From: Kitasatospora cinereorecta
Lineage (GTDB): Bacteria > Actinomycetota > Actinomycetes > Streptomycetales > Streptomycetaceae
DNA length: 64,000 nucleotides
Reading direction: 5' to 3'
Assembly (NCBI RefSeq): GCF_024172095.1
Contig: NZ_JAMZDX010000003.1
Span: 248,001 to 312,000 of the forward strand
The notes under the pieces are model-generated. The model was not told where the DNA came from. It saw only the letters and a program-made list of their open reading frames with translations, and did not search any database. Made by a program: the position numbers and the translations under genes. How positions within the stretch are numbered: the first letter of the stretch is position 1; each line of letters opens with the position of its first letter. Shown here piece after piece: positions 1 to 7,722 of the stretch.

Positions 1-530
1 ACGCCCGCTTCTCGGCGATCTGGCGCCGGTACGCCTACCGGGTGGCCGACCACCCGGGCGGGGTGGACCCGCTGCTGCGCGGACACGTGCTCTGGCACGA
101 CCGGCCGCTGGACATCGAGCGGATGAACGCCGCCGCGAAGCTGCTGCTGGGCGAGCACGACTTCGCCGCGTACTGCAAGAAGCGCGAGGGCGCGACCACC
201 ATCCGCACCCTGCTGGAGCTGCACTGGGACCGCGTTCCGGTGGACGGCTACGCGACGCAGGAGGGCTCGCTCGCGGTGGCGACCGTCCGGGCCGACGCCT
301 TCTGCCACAACATGGTGCGGGCGCTGGTCGGGGCGATGCTGCTGGTCGGCGACGGGCACCGGCCGGTGGAGTTCCCCGGCGAGGTGCTGGCCGGCGGGGT
401 GCGCAACTCCGCGGTCAACGTGATCCGGCCGTACGGGCTGACCCTGGAGGAGGTCGGCTACCCGGCCGACGAGCTGCTCGCCGAGCGGAACCGGGCCGCC
501 CGCCGGATGCGGACGCTGCCCGGTACATAA
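1..530 (+). CDS. truA: tRNA pseudouridine(38-40) synthase TruA, 3' part
   Basis: The frame is open from the left edge of the window, so this is the C-terminal part of a gene that starts outside it; about 175 residues are visible. The first visible residues read [14 protein letters not shown], matching the conserved DARFSA..RRYRY segment that follows the catalytic Asp in TruA; the Asp itself would lie just before the edge. Later segments ([17 protein letters not shown] and [14 protein letters not shown]) are also typical of the family. TruA isomerises uridines 38-40 in the anticodon arm of many tRNAs. In streptomycetes truA follows rplQ and precedes rplM, which fits the order here. The stop is TAA at 528-530. 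Confidence 0.93.
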   Translation, partial: ARFSAIWRRYAYRVADHPGGVDPLLRGHVLWHDRPLDIERMNAAAKLLLGEHDFAAYCKKREGATTIRTLLELHWDRVPVDGYATQEGSLAVATVRADAFCHNMVRALVGAMLLVGDGHRPVEFPGEVLAGGVRNSAVNVIRPYGLTLEEVGYPADELLAERNRAARRMRTLPGT

Positions 531-687
531 AACCGGAATTGGACAATCGGGCATTTGCGGACTTCCGCTGTGATGCCCGTCACTCGCCGCTCGGTACCCC
601 TCCGTAAACGGCCCGCACCCCGCTGTGCGACCATCTTCAGGTCGCGGGAAGCGACGCCGTGGAAGCAGTCTTTGGAGTTGTGCCGCT

Positions 688-1959
688 ATGAGTGCCCGCA
701 GGGATGCCGATCTTGTCGTGATCGGCCTGGGTTACGTCGGTCTTCCCTTGGCGCGCGGGGCCGCCCGGGCAGGTTTGCGGGTGATCGGCCTGGACCGGAG
801 CACGAAGGTCGTGGACGGTCTGAACGCGGGCGAATCGCACATCGACGACATTTCCGACGCACAACTCGCGGAAATGCTGGAGAAGGGTTTCTCCGCCACC
901 ACCGACGGGTCGGTCATAGCCTCCGCCAAGGCGGTGGTGATCTGCGTTCCGACGCCGCTGACCGAGCACGGCGCACCCGATCTGACCGCGGTGAACAGCG
1001 CCGTCGCCGTGGTGGCGGAGCACCTGACCCCCGGCACGCTGGTGGTGCTGGAGTCGACGACGTACCCGGGCACCACCGACGACGTGGTCCGCCCCGCGCT
1101 GGAGGCGACCGGCCTGCGCGTCGGCACCGACTTCCACCTCGCCTTCTCGCCCGAGCGGATCGACCCCGGCAACCCCGACTTCGGCCTGGAGAACACGCCC
1201 AAGGTGGTCGGCGGCTGCACCGCGGACTGCACCAAGGCGGCCCGCGGGCTGTACGAGCGCTTCGTGGGCGAGGTGGTCGAGGCCAAGAGCCCGCGCGAGG
1301 CCGAGATGGCCAAGCTGCTGGAGAACACCTACCGGCACGTCAACATCGCCCTGGTCAACGAGATGGCGATGTTCTGCCGCGAGATCGGCGTCGACCTGTG
1401 GGACGCCATCCGCTGCGCCTCGACCAAGCCGTTCGGCTTCGCGCCGTTCTACCCGGGTCCGGGCGTCGGCGGGCACTGCATCCCGATCGACCCGAACTAC
1501 CTCTCCTACAAGGTCAGGTCGCTGGGCATCCCGTTCCGGTTCGTCGAGCTGGCCCAGGAGATCAACCAGCGGATGCCGGTGCACGTGGTCCAGCGCGCCG
1601 TCGACCTGCTCAACACCCGCGGCAAGGCGATGAACGGCTCCCGGGTGCTGCTGCTCGGCGTGACCTACAAGCCGGACATATCCGACCAGCGCGAGACGCC
1701 GGCCACCGCCGTGGCGGTCGAACTGCTGCGCCGCGGCGCGGACGTCCGCTACTACGACCCCAACGTCCCCGCCTGGGACGTGGCCGGCGTTCCGGTGGAG
1801 CGGGTCACCGACTACCTTGCGGAGGCGGCCGGCGCCGACCTCACCGTCCTGCTGCAGCCGCACAGCGAGATCGACCTCACCGAGCTGGCCGACCGCGCGT
1901 CCCTGCTCTTCGACACCCGCGGCAAGACGGTCGGGCATCCGCAGGCGGTGCAACTGTGA
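688..1959 (+). CDS. Nucleotide-sugar (UDP-HexNAc type) 6-dehydrogenase
   Basis: A 423-residue NAD-dependent enzyme that oxidises C6 of a UDP-sugar to the uronate in the cytoplasm. It shows the N-terminal Rossmann motif GLGYVG (residues 13-18), the segment SPERIDPGNPDF, and the catalytic Cys264 in GGHCIPIDPNY. The SPER.DPGN form belongs to the WbpA/TviB/CapL group (UDP-GlcNAc or UDP-ManNAc/GalNAc dehydrogenases), whereas HasB/Ugd-type UDP-glucose dehydrogenases usually carry SPEFL.EG. The product is therefore more likely a UDP-N-acetylhexosaminuronate than UDP-glucuronate, though the substrate cannot be fixed by eye. The ATG at 688 has GGAG about 10 bases upstream; an upstream GTG (625) lacks such support. 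Its stop overlaps the GTG of the glycosyltransferase, so the two are translationally coupled. Confidence 0.85.
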   Translation: MSARRDADLVVIGLGYVGLPLARGAARAGLRVIGLDRSTKVVDGLNAGESHIDDISDAQLAEMLEKGFSATTDGSVIASAKAVVICVPTPLTEHGAPDLTAVNSAVAVVAEHLTPGTLVVLESTTYPGTTDDVVRPALEATGLRVGTDFHLAFSPERIDPGNPDFGLENTPKVVGGCTADCTKAARGLYERFVGEVVEAKSPREAEMAKLLENTYRHVNIALVNEMAMFCREIGVDLWDAIRCASTKPFGFAPFYPGPGVGGHCIPIDPNYLSYKVRSLGIPFRFVELAQEINQRMPVHVVQRAVDLLNTRGKAMNGSRVLLLGVTYKPDISDQRETPATAVAVELLRRGADVRYYDPNVPAWDVAGVPVERVTDYLAEAAGADLTVLLQPHSEIDLTELADRASLLFDTRGKTVGHPQAVQL

Positions 1960-3431
1960 GCAAGTCCCGCGACGACGCCCGGAGAAACCAGCCGGCGCCG
2001 AGCGCGGTGGCCGGCCGGACGCGCGGGGACCGCCAGGGCCACCGCAGGAAGCGGCACCTCAAGGTGTCGTACGTGGTCTTCGCGCTGCTCGCCGCGTTCA
2101 TCGCCACCAAGATGGACAAGTCCTCCATCCACTTCTACTCGCTGGCGGCCGTCGGCCTGCTGACGATCAAGATGTTCCTGGCGCTGTTCTACCGGCCGAA
2201 GCGCGCCGGCACCCAGGACCTCCAGAAGCTGGACGAGATGTGGGTGACCGCGGTCCTCCCCATCTACAACGAGGACCCCTCGATGTTCGAGCAGGGCCTG
2301 CGCAGCCTGCTCGCGCAGAGCCGCCTCCCCAACGAGGTGCACATCATCGACGACGCCAGCGCCGACCCCACGGGTCTGGCGGTGGCCCGGCGGATGGCGC
2401 GGGAGTTCGAGGACGCCGGCGTGGTGTTCAAGGTGAGCCCCCAGCCGGAGAACAAGGGCAAGCGCGAGGCGCTGGCCCGCGGCTTCCTGCACGCCCCGTA
2501 CTCGGACGTCTTCCTCTGCGTCGACTCCGACACGGTGCTGACCCGGGACACCGTCCGCGAGCTGATCGTGCCGCTGGTCGACGACCGGGTGATGGCCTCG
2601 ACCGGCATGGTGCTGGCGCTCAACCACGACGCCAACCTGTTCACCCGGTTGCAGGACCTGCGGTACGGCAACTCGTTCCTGTTCGAGCGGGCCGCGTACT
2701 CCCAGCTCAACTCGGTGCTCTGCTGCTGCGGCGCGCTGTCCGCCTACCGCGGCGACCTGGTCCGCAAGTACCTGCCGGACTTCCTGAACCAGCAGTTCCT
2801 CGGCAAGCCGGCGGTCTTCGGCGACGACCGCCGGATGACCAACTACTGCCTCACCGAGGGCCAGGTGGTCTTCCAGGAGTCCGCGGTCGGCTACACCGCC
2901 GTCCCGGAGAAGCTGCCGCACTTCCTGCGCCAGCAGGTCCGCTGGAACAAGTCCTTCTTCCGCGAGTCGCTCTGGGCGCTGCGCAACCAGCGGATCACCC
3001 GGCCCGCGTTCTGGCTGACCGTGATGGAGATGGGCCTGTGGCTCGTCTTCGGCTCGGCGATGGTCTACTCGCTGGTGGTCAGCCCCATCCTGAACCCGTA
3101 CGCCTTCCTGCGGCACGCGAGCGACTACCTGATGTTCATGGTCCTCATGGGCTACCTGCGCAACGTGCGCTACCTGGACTTCCCCCGCCGGAACATGGGC
3201 CTGATCAAGCGCTTCGGGATGTTCATGCTCGCGCCGGTCTACGGTGTGATCCAGCTGACCCTGCTCACCCCGCTGCGCTTCTACGCCCTGCTCACCCTCA
3301 ACAAGGGCAAGTGGGGCACCCGCGAGGCCGGTGTGGAGGTCACCGTGGACTCCGGCAGCGGCGGCGACTACTCGGCGATGTGGAACGAGGACGAGCCCGG
3401 CTTCCCGGGCGCCGCCCTCAGCGGGGTCTGA
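1956..3431 (+). CDS. Hyaluronan-synthase-like processive family 2 glycosyltransferase
   Basis: A 491-residue membrane glycosyltransferase, started at the GTG that overlaps the stop of the dehydrogenase by four bases. After a basic N-terminus come two membrane segments (about 37-53 and 58-73) and the GT2 domain from residue 95 (VLPIYNEDPS). It has the nucleotide/metal motif D190-S-D192, the acceptor-site motif G289-D-D291 and the processivity motif Q326-Q-V-R-W330, followed by NKSFFRES. C-terminal membrane segments follow. GDDR.LTNY, QQ.RWNKSFFRES, RNV.Y and a C-terminal WGTR are all features of streptococcal HasA (class I hyaluronan synthase). The enzyme should polymerise and export a uronate- or hexosamine-containing chain. 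Whether the product is hyaluronan is unknown, because the coupled dehydrogenase is not of the HasB type. Confidence 0.85.
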   Translation: MSKSRDDARRNQPAPSAVAGRTRGDRQGHRRKRHLKVSYVVFALLAAFIATKMDKSSIHFYSLAAVGLLTIKMFLALFYRPKRAGTQDLQKLDEMWVTAVLPIYNEDPSMFEQGLRSLLAQSRLPNEVHIIDDASADPTGLAVARRMAREFEDAGVVFKVSPQPENKGKREALARGFLHAPYSDVFLCVDSDTVLTRDTVRELIVPLVDDRVMASTGMVLALNHDANLFTRLQDLRYGNSFLFERAAYSQLNSVLCCCGALSAYRGDLVRKYLPDFLNQQFLGKPAVFGDDRRMTNYCLTEGQVVFQESAVGYTAVPEKLPHFLRQQVRWNKSFFRESLWALRNQRITRPAFWLTVMEMGLWLVFGSAMVYSLVVSPILNPYAFLRHASDYLMFMVLMGYLRNVRYLDFPRRNMGLIKRFGMFMLAPVYGVIQLTLLTPLRFYALLTLNKGKWGTREAGVEVTVDSGSGGDYSAMWNEDEPGFPGAALSGV

Positions 3432-3450
3432 TCCGGCCCACCGAACGAGG

Positions 3451-3484
3451 ACGGTCCCCCGCGCCCGGTGGCGCGGGGGACCGT
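3451..3484. terminator. Bidirectional terminator between convergent polysaccharide genes
   Basis: A perfect 15-bp inverted repeat (3451-3465 with 3470-3484) with a four-base loop, followed by TTT. It lies between the glycosyltransferase stop (3431) and the stop of the convergent deacetylase (3504), so it can serve both strands. Confidence 0.85.
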
Positions 3485-3503
3485 TTCGCGTTTCGGCCGT
3501 CCC

Positions 3504-4994
3504 TCAGGACCAGTGCTTCATCGCCTCGGAGACCGTGATGACCGGCATGCCGCGGGCCGCGATCGCCTCCATGACCGTGGCGAAGCCGGTCTGGGTGATC
3601 TGGGTGCTCGCGGTCGGGTTGTCCGGGACCAGCTCGTGGAAGCAGAGGATGAGCCAATCGCCGCTCTTGGCGCAGCGGTCGAGCTTGCCGCCCTGGCCGA
3701 TCACCTCGGCCAGCGTCGAACCGCCGGTGTTGGTGCCGTCATTGAGACCGGTCAGCGCCTTCAGCCGGTAGGGCATGGCGGGCGTGAACGACTCGATGGT
3801 CTCGTAGATGATCGAGCGGGCGGTGGCGAAGTGCCGGGCGGCGATCCGGTCCACCCCGACGCCGTCCGAGGTGGTCTGGAAGGAGCCGTGCGGGTAGGCG
3901 AAGTTGTCCTTGCTGAAGTGGTTGGACTCCAGCCAGTCCCGCAGCCGTCCCATGTCCTCGTCCACCTGCTGCGCGCTCAGCTGGTTGTAGCCCGAGTTGT
4001 GGGCGTCGGTGGAGAACGAGTGCCCGGCCATCTCCCAGCCGGAGGAGTCCTGCATGCCGCGCATCTGGTCGACGGTGAGGAAGCCGTTGGTGCCGGCCGC
4101 CTGCGCGATGTTGTACATGGTGCCGGCGAAGCGGTGCTCGTTCATCGCGGGCAGCGCCAGGTCGTGGACCGAGGAGCGCGAGTCGTCGAAGGTGATCGAG
4201 ACCGCGCCGCGCGGGAAGGTGGTGCGGGTGTCCGGCAGCACCTCGATCGCCTGGAGGTGGTACGTCACCGGGCCGCCCGCGTCGTCGTACGCGACGAAGG
4301 ACATGTCGGTGAAGCCGGTGGTGGTGGAGGGGACACCGGTCTGGGAGAGGCTGTACGACCCGGAGGTGTTGGTGACGTCGGCCCACTGGATGTGCACGAC
4401 GACCCACTCGCCGGACTGCACGTAGTTGGCGGCCTTGGTGGAGTGGGTGTGGAACTGCCACTGGAAGCAGTTGGCCAGCGAGCTCGTGCCCAGGTAGAAG
4501 GCCAGCTTGTGCAGGTGGGTGACGTCGTCCACGCGCAGGGTGAACCTGATCATCTTGTTGGTCAGGTCCATCTTCGGCATGCCCGTCCTGCGGACGTAGC
4601 TCTGCCGGCCCGAACCGTCGGTGGTGACCCGGACGGCCTGGCTGCCCTGCATGAACAGCGCGGTGTCGTTCAGCTCGTACGACTTGGTGCCGGCGCCGCC
4701 CGCGGACCAGCCGTGGCCGTTCTGGAACTGCTGGGTCCAGGTGGCCCGCCGGCTGCTCGGGGTGTAGCCGCCCGGGGTGAGGATCGGCAGGTCCGAGCCG
4801 GGGGTGTTGAACGGCGAGGGCACCGCACCGGGCGCCTTGGACGGGCCGGAGGCGGAGGAGGTGGGCTTCGTGCCCCCGCCGCCGTCGCCGCACCCGGCGA
4901 GCAGCGCCCCCGACGCGGTCAGGAGGCCGCCGGTACCGGCCAGGCGGAGGGCGGAGCGCCGGCTGATGGCGCGCGATGTCGGCAGGAAGCTCAT
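3504..4994 (-). CDS. Tat/lipoprotein polysaccharide deacetylase with N-terminal binding-like domain
   Basis: 496 residues. The N-terminus has a twin-arginine pair (R12-R13), a hydrophobic stretch and a lipobox ending at Cys35 (LLAGC), so the protein is predicted to be exported folded and lipid-anchored outside the membrane. A Thr/Ser/Pro linker (about 41-80) leads to a beta-rich region (about 85-255, unassigned, possibly carbohydrate binding). A NodB/CE4-type domain follows, with TFDDS (D270, D271), a histidine motif HSFSTDAH (H325, H332), AYPHG (367-370) and FHEL (H453). The canonical motif is H-S/T-x-x-H; here position 329 is Thr and the next His is three residues later, so metal binding may differ. 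It probably removes N-acetyl groups from an extracellular amino-sugar polymer. Its start is six bases after the stop of the CBM3-GH16 gene, indicating one transcript. Confidence 0.82.
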   Translation of the reverse strand: MSFLPTSRAISRRSALRLAGTGGLLTASGALLAGCGDGGGGTKPTSSASGPSKAPGAVPSPFNTPGSDLPILTPGGYTPSSRRATWTQQFQNGHGWSAGGAGTKSYELNDTALFMQGSQAVRVTTDGSGRQSYVRRTGMPKMDLTNKMIRFTLRVDDVTHLHKLAFYLGTSSLANCFQWQFHTHSTKAANYVQSGEWVVVHIQWADVTNTSGSYSLSQTGVPSTTTGFTDMSFVAYDDAGGPVTYHLQAIEVLPDTRTTFPRGAVSITFDDSRSSVHDLALPAMNEHRFAGTMYNIAQAAGTNGFLTVDQMRGMQDSSGWEMAGHSFSTDAHNSGYNQLSAQQVDEDMGRLRDWLESNHFSKDNFAYPHGSFQTTSDGVGVDRIAARHFATARSIIYETIESFTPAMPYRLKALTGLNDGTNTGGSTLAEVIGQGGKLDRCAKSGDWLILCFHELVPDNPTASTQITQTGFATVMEAIAARGMPVITVSEAMKHWS

Positions 4995-5000
4995 GGTGGC

Positions 5001-6425
5001 TCAGTTCTTGGGGACGGTGTTCACGTAGTTGGTGCCGCCGGTGTAGAAGTCGGCCACCGCCTTGTCCACGTCGGCCTGGGACATCGCCTGGTTGGCGTTG
5101 TAGTAGAACCAGTTGACCTTCATGTCCCAGCTGCGCTGGGCGCTCTTGAAGGGGAGGTCGATGAACCAGGCGTTGAAGTTGACGCCCATGGTCTGCCGGG
5201 GGAAGTACTTGCCCGAGCTGCTGAACAGCTGCTTGCCGTCCAGGGAGTAGGTGGCGACGCCCTTGGCTGCGGTGATCACCAGGGTGTGCCAGCCCTGGAG
5301 GCTGGTGTTCTGCCGCTTGGTGGCACGGTCGTTGTTCTTGGCGCTGTACCAGCTGGTGGTGTCCAGGACCGGGCCGGGGGAGCCCCAACCGCCGTTCGGC
5401 ATGTACTCGTTGTCGAGCTCGCTGTAGAGCGCGTCGTCCGGCGAGATGGTGTAGAAGGACTGGTTGATGTGGTCGCCGGCCTGGCCCGAGCTGGGCTGGT
5501 CGTTGAAGTAGATCCGGGCCGCGAAGGTGCCGGTCAGGAAGTCGGTGTCGGCGTTCTCCAGCTGGGACTGGCTGGTGTTCTCCTTGGTGCCGTCGGTGCT
5601 GGCCCGCAGGTTCAGGGCCTGCCCGCCCTGCGCGCTCGGGTCACCGGGGAAGCTGACGCCCGCGGCGGACCAGGTGTCGGCGATGCCCGGGCCGCCCTTG
5701 CTGGTGCGCACGCGCCAGCCGTGCTTGTTCAGCGCCGGGTCGGTCGGGCCGGTGTAGTGGAAGTTGTCGAACAGCACGCCGGCCGGCACGGCCGGCTTCG
5801 CGGCGTCGGCGGACGGCTGCGCGGAGGACTTGGGCTGGCCGCTCGGCTCGTTGCCCCAGTCCAGCTGGCCGCGGACGTACGCGGTCACCAGCTTGGACGG
5901 CTTGAAGGTGGTGGACTTGGCGTTGAACGACAGGTCGTTCGACTGGTCCAGGTCCTGGTGGTCCTGGCGGAACAGCTGGAGCTGCAGGCCCTTGCTGTTC
6001 TGGGCCGGGGCCAGCGTGCCGGCGGCCGGGGTGAAGCTGAGCTCGAGGTAGTGGTCGGCGCCGGTGGCGGCGTTGGCCAGGGCGACGATGGTGCCGTTGA
6101 TGTTGGAGCAGCCGACGCCGGCGGCCTCGATGCAGTTGAACGCGTAGGGGTGGTCCCCGTCGGCGGTGAAGTAGTACCGGACCGTCACGTCGGCGAGCGC
6201 CACCGGCTTCTTGGAGGAGTTGATGACCTCCAGCCAGGGCTTGGCGACCGGCGCGGCGGCCGGGGTGTCGGTGCGGTACCGGACGGTCAGGTCGGTGGGC
6301 TCCGGGTTGGCGGCCCGCCACACCGGGTAGAGGGCGTTGCCGGCGGCGCCCAGCGCGAGCACCAGGAGCAGTACCTTCAGCGTGTTCCACACGCGACGAC
6401 GCGACGCGCTGCGGCCAGATCCCAC
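5001..6425 (-). CDS. Membrane-anchored CBM3 plus GH16-like carbohydrate-active protein
   Basis: 474 residues, started at a GTG preceded by a good ribosome site (TAGGAG). An N-terminal signal anchor (about 17-37) follows a basic cap. Residues about 45-170 match a family 3 cellulose-binding module: LTVRY, PWLEVINSS, VTVRYYFTADGD, a Cys pair (98, 106), a YLELSF strand and QSND.SFN. A Pro/Ala/Ser linker (191-216) leads to a concanavalin-A-like beta-sandwich (217-450) resembling GH16, with E336-L-D338-N-E340, the ExDxE form of the GH16 catalytic motif. It could cut or remodel a beta-glycan, or be a lectin-like anchor. It is transcribed with the deacetylase. Possible promoters on the minus strand are a TTGACG box at 6487-6482 and a TAGGAT box at 6513-6508, both tentative. 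Confidence 0.75.
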   Translation of the reverse strand: MGSGRSASRRRVWNTLKVLLLVLALGAAGNALYPVWRAANPEPTDLTVRYRTDTPAAAPVAKPWLEVINSSKKPVALADVTVRYYFTADGDHPYAFNCIEAAGVGCSNINGTIVALANAATGADHYLELSFTPAAGTLAPAQNSKGLQLQLFRQDHQDLDQSNDLSFNAKSTTFKPSKLVTAYVRGQLDWGNEPSGQPKSSAQPSADAAKPAVPAGVLFDNFHYTGPTDPALNKHGWRVRTSKGGPGIADTWSAAGVSFPGDPSAQGGQALNLRASTDGTKENTSQSQLENADTDFLTGTFAARIYFNDQPSSGQAGDHINQSFYTISPDDALYSELDNEYMPNGGWGSPGPVLDTTSWYSAKNNDRATKRQNTSLQGWHTLVITAAKGVATYSLDGKQLFSSSGKYFPRQTMGVNFNAWFIDLPFKSAQRSWDMKVNWFYYNANQAMSQADVDKAVADFYTGGTNYVNTVPKN

Positions 6426-6538
6426 GAAAAAGCTCCTAGCACGGATGCGAGCGCGTTACTGATCGCGCGCGTTCAGACGATCGTCAAAACCGACCACAAC
6501 CCGGGTCATCCTAGCTTCACCCGAACGGCACCCCTCAG

Positions 6539-6566
6539 GGCCCCCGGGCCGCTGGGCCGGGGGGCC
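6539..6566 (-). terminator. GC-rich hairpin downstream of the LamG gene
   Basis: An inverted repeat (6539-6550 with 6555-6566, one mismatch, four-base loop) lies just after the LamG stop codon on the minus strand. It suggests that the LamG gene is a separate transcript from the CBM3-GH16/deacetylase pair. Confidence 0.55.
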
Positions 6567-6585
6567 GTGAGGAGTGCTCAGGTGG

Positions 6586-7617
6586 TCAGAAGCGGAACCA
6601 GGTGGCCCGGGCGGCGGTGTCGCCGGCCGAGCGGGTCTTGGCGAGCTGGGCGACCGACTCGGGGGCCAGCGCCTGGTCCCACACCTGGACGTCGGCGATC
6701 GAGCCGCCCCAGGCGTCGACCCAGTGGGACTTGAACCGGGCCCGACCGATCTCGATCGGTCCGTTGGTCGACAGGATCCCGGTCACCGGGGTGGTCTTGG
6801 CGAGCACGCCGTCGACGTACAGGGAGATGGCCTTCTCCTTGACGTCGTACACGCCGGTCAGCGTGGTCCACTGGCTGGCCGGGTCCACGCCGCCGGTGGC
6901 GGCGGGGTCGGTGGGGGCGGACAGCGCCTCGATGGCCTTGCCGCTCTCGGCCGCGGTCTGCACCTTGAACACCCACTGGTTCTTGGCGCCGCGACCCAGG
7001 TAGAAGGAGAAGAAGCCGTCGCTGCCCTGCGAGACGGCGGCCCGGGGCTCCTGCGGCGCGGTGTTGCGCACCACGGTGGAGATGGTGAAGCTCGCGCAGG
7101 TGTTGACCACCACGGAGTTGACCTCGGCGTAGCCGTCGGTGGTGCCCTTCAGGGTCAGGGCCAGGCCGCTGTGGCCCTCGACGGTGCCGACCTGGGTGGA
7201 CGAGCCGAGCCGCAGGTCGTTGCTGGCCTTGGACGGCGCGGCGGTCGGGGCGACGCAGTTGGCCGCCTGGTCCGCCGAGGTGGAGGCCTTGTCGGTCGGC
7301 GAGTCGCCGCCGGGCTTGTACAGCACCACCGCGGCCGCCACGATGCCGGCCACCACCAGGGTGCTCACCGCGCCGATCGCGACGCGCACCAGGCGCTTGC
7401 GCTTGTTGGCCCGCTCGTTGTGCTCCGCCAGGGCGTACCAGTCCGGCTCGGCGGGGCTCGCCAGCGGCGGGTAGCCGTAGCCGCCCTGCATCTGCGGCGG
7501 GTAGCCGTAGCCGGACGCCGGCGGGAAGCCGTACGCCGGGTTCACGGGCGGCTGCTGCCCCGGAGTCTGCGAGTCCTGCCCGCCCGGTTCCGGTGCGGTC
7601 CCCATCCCATCGCTCAT
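6586..7617 (-). CDS. LamG-like jelly-roll membrane protein
   Basis: 343 residues. A low-complexity Gly/Tyr/Pro-rich cytoplasmic segment (20-52, repeats of the GYGYPP type) precedes a basic stretch and one membrane span (about 78-100). A Ser/Thr/Ala linker then leads to an extracellular beta-sandwich (about 135-325) of the Laminin_G_3 (concanavalin-A-like) type. Recognisable features are SGLALTLKG, ASFTISTVVRN, WTTLTGVYDVKEKAISLYVDG and ADVQVWDQALAPESVAQL. Such domains usually bind glycans or proteins; no catalytic motif is evident. The ATG at 7617 begins MSDGMGT; a longer frame exists but would overlap the divergent promoter region. The gene diverges from the ABC-F gene, and a role in holding the locus polysaccharide is inferred from position only. 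Confidence 0.75.
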   Translation of the reverse strand: MSDGMGTAPEPGGQDSQTPGQQPPVNPAYGFPPASGYGYPPQMQGGYGYPPLASPAEPDWYALAEHNERANKRKRLVRVAIGAVSTLVVAGIVAAAVVLYKPGGDSPTDKASTSADQAANCVAPTAAPSKASNDLRLGSSTQVGTVEGHSGLALTLKGTTDGYAEVNSVVVNTCASFTISTVVRNTAPQEPRAAVSQGSDGFFSFYLGRGAKNQWVFKVQTAAESGKAIEALSAPTDPAATGGVDPASQWTTLTGVYDVKEKAISLYVDGVLAKTTPVTGILSTNGPIEIGRARFKSHWVDAWGGSIADVQVWDQALAPESVAQLAKTRSAGDTAARATWFRF

Positions 7618-7722
7618 AAGCGCGAATCCTAAGGCACCGGGCCCGCGCGCCCGTGGGAAGGTGCCCGAATCGGTACCAAAACCGTTTGGGGTCGCTGTGT
7701 GGGCCTTGGCAGAATCCGGGGC

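Noticed and set aside
625-687. Longer N-terminus of the nucleotide-sugar dehydrogenase from an upstream GTG
   Set aside because: It adds Arg/Ser-rich residues before the Rossmann fold and lacks a ribosome site; the ATG at 688 has GGAG at good spacing.
3468-6734. A 1088-codon plus-strand frame opposite the deacetylase and CBM3-GH16 genes
   Set aside because: Antisense artefact of GC bias; the minus-strand genes have clear domains and signal sequences.
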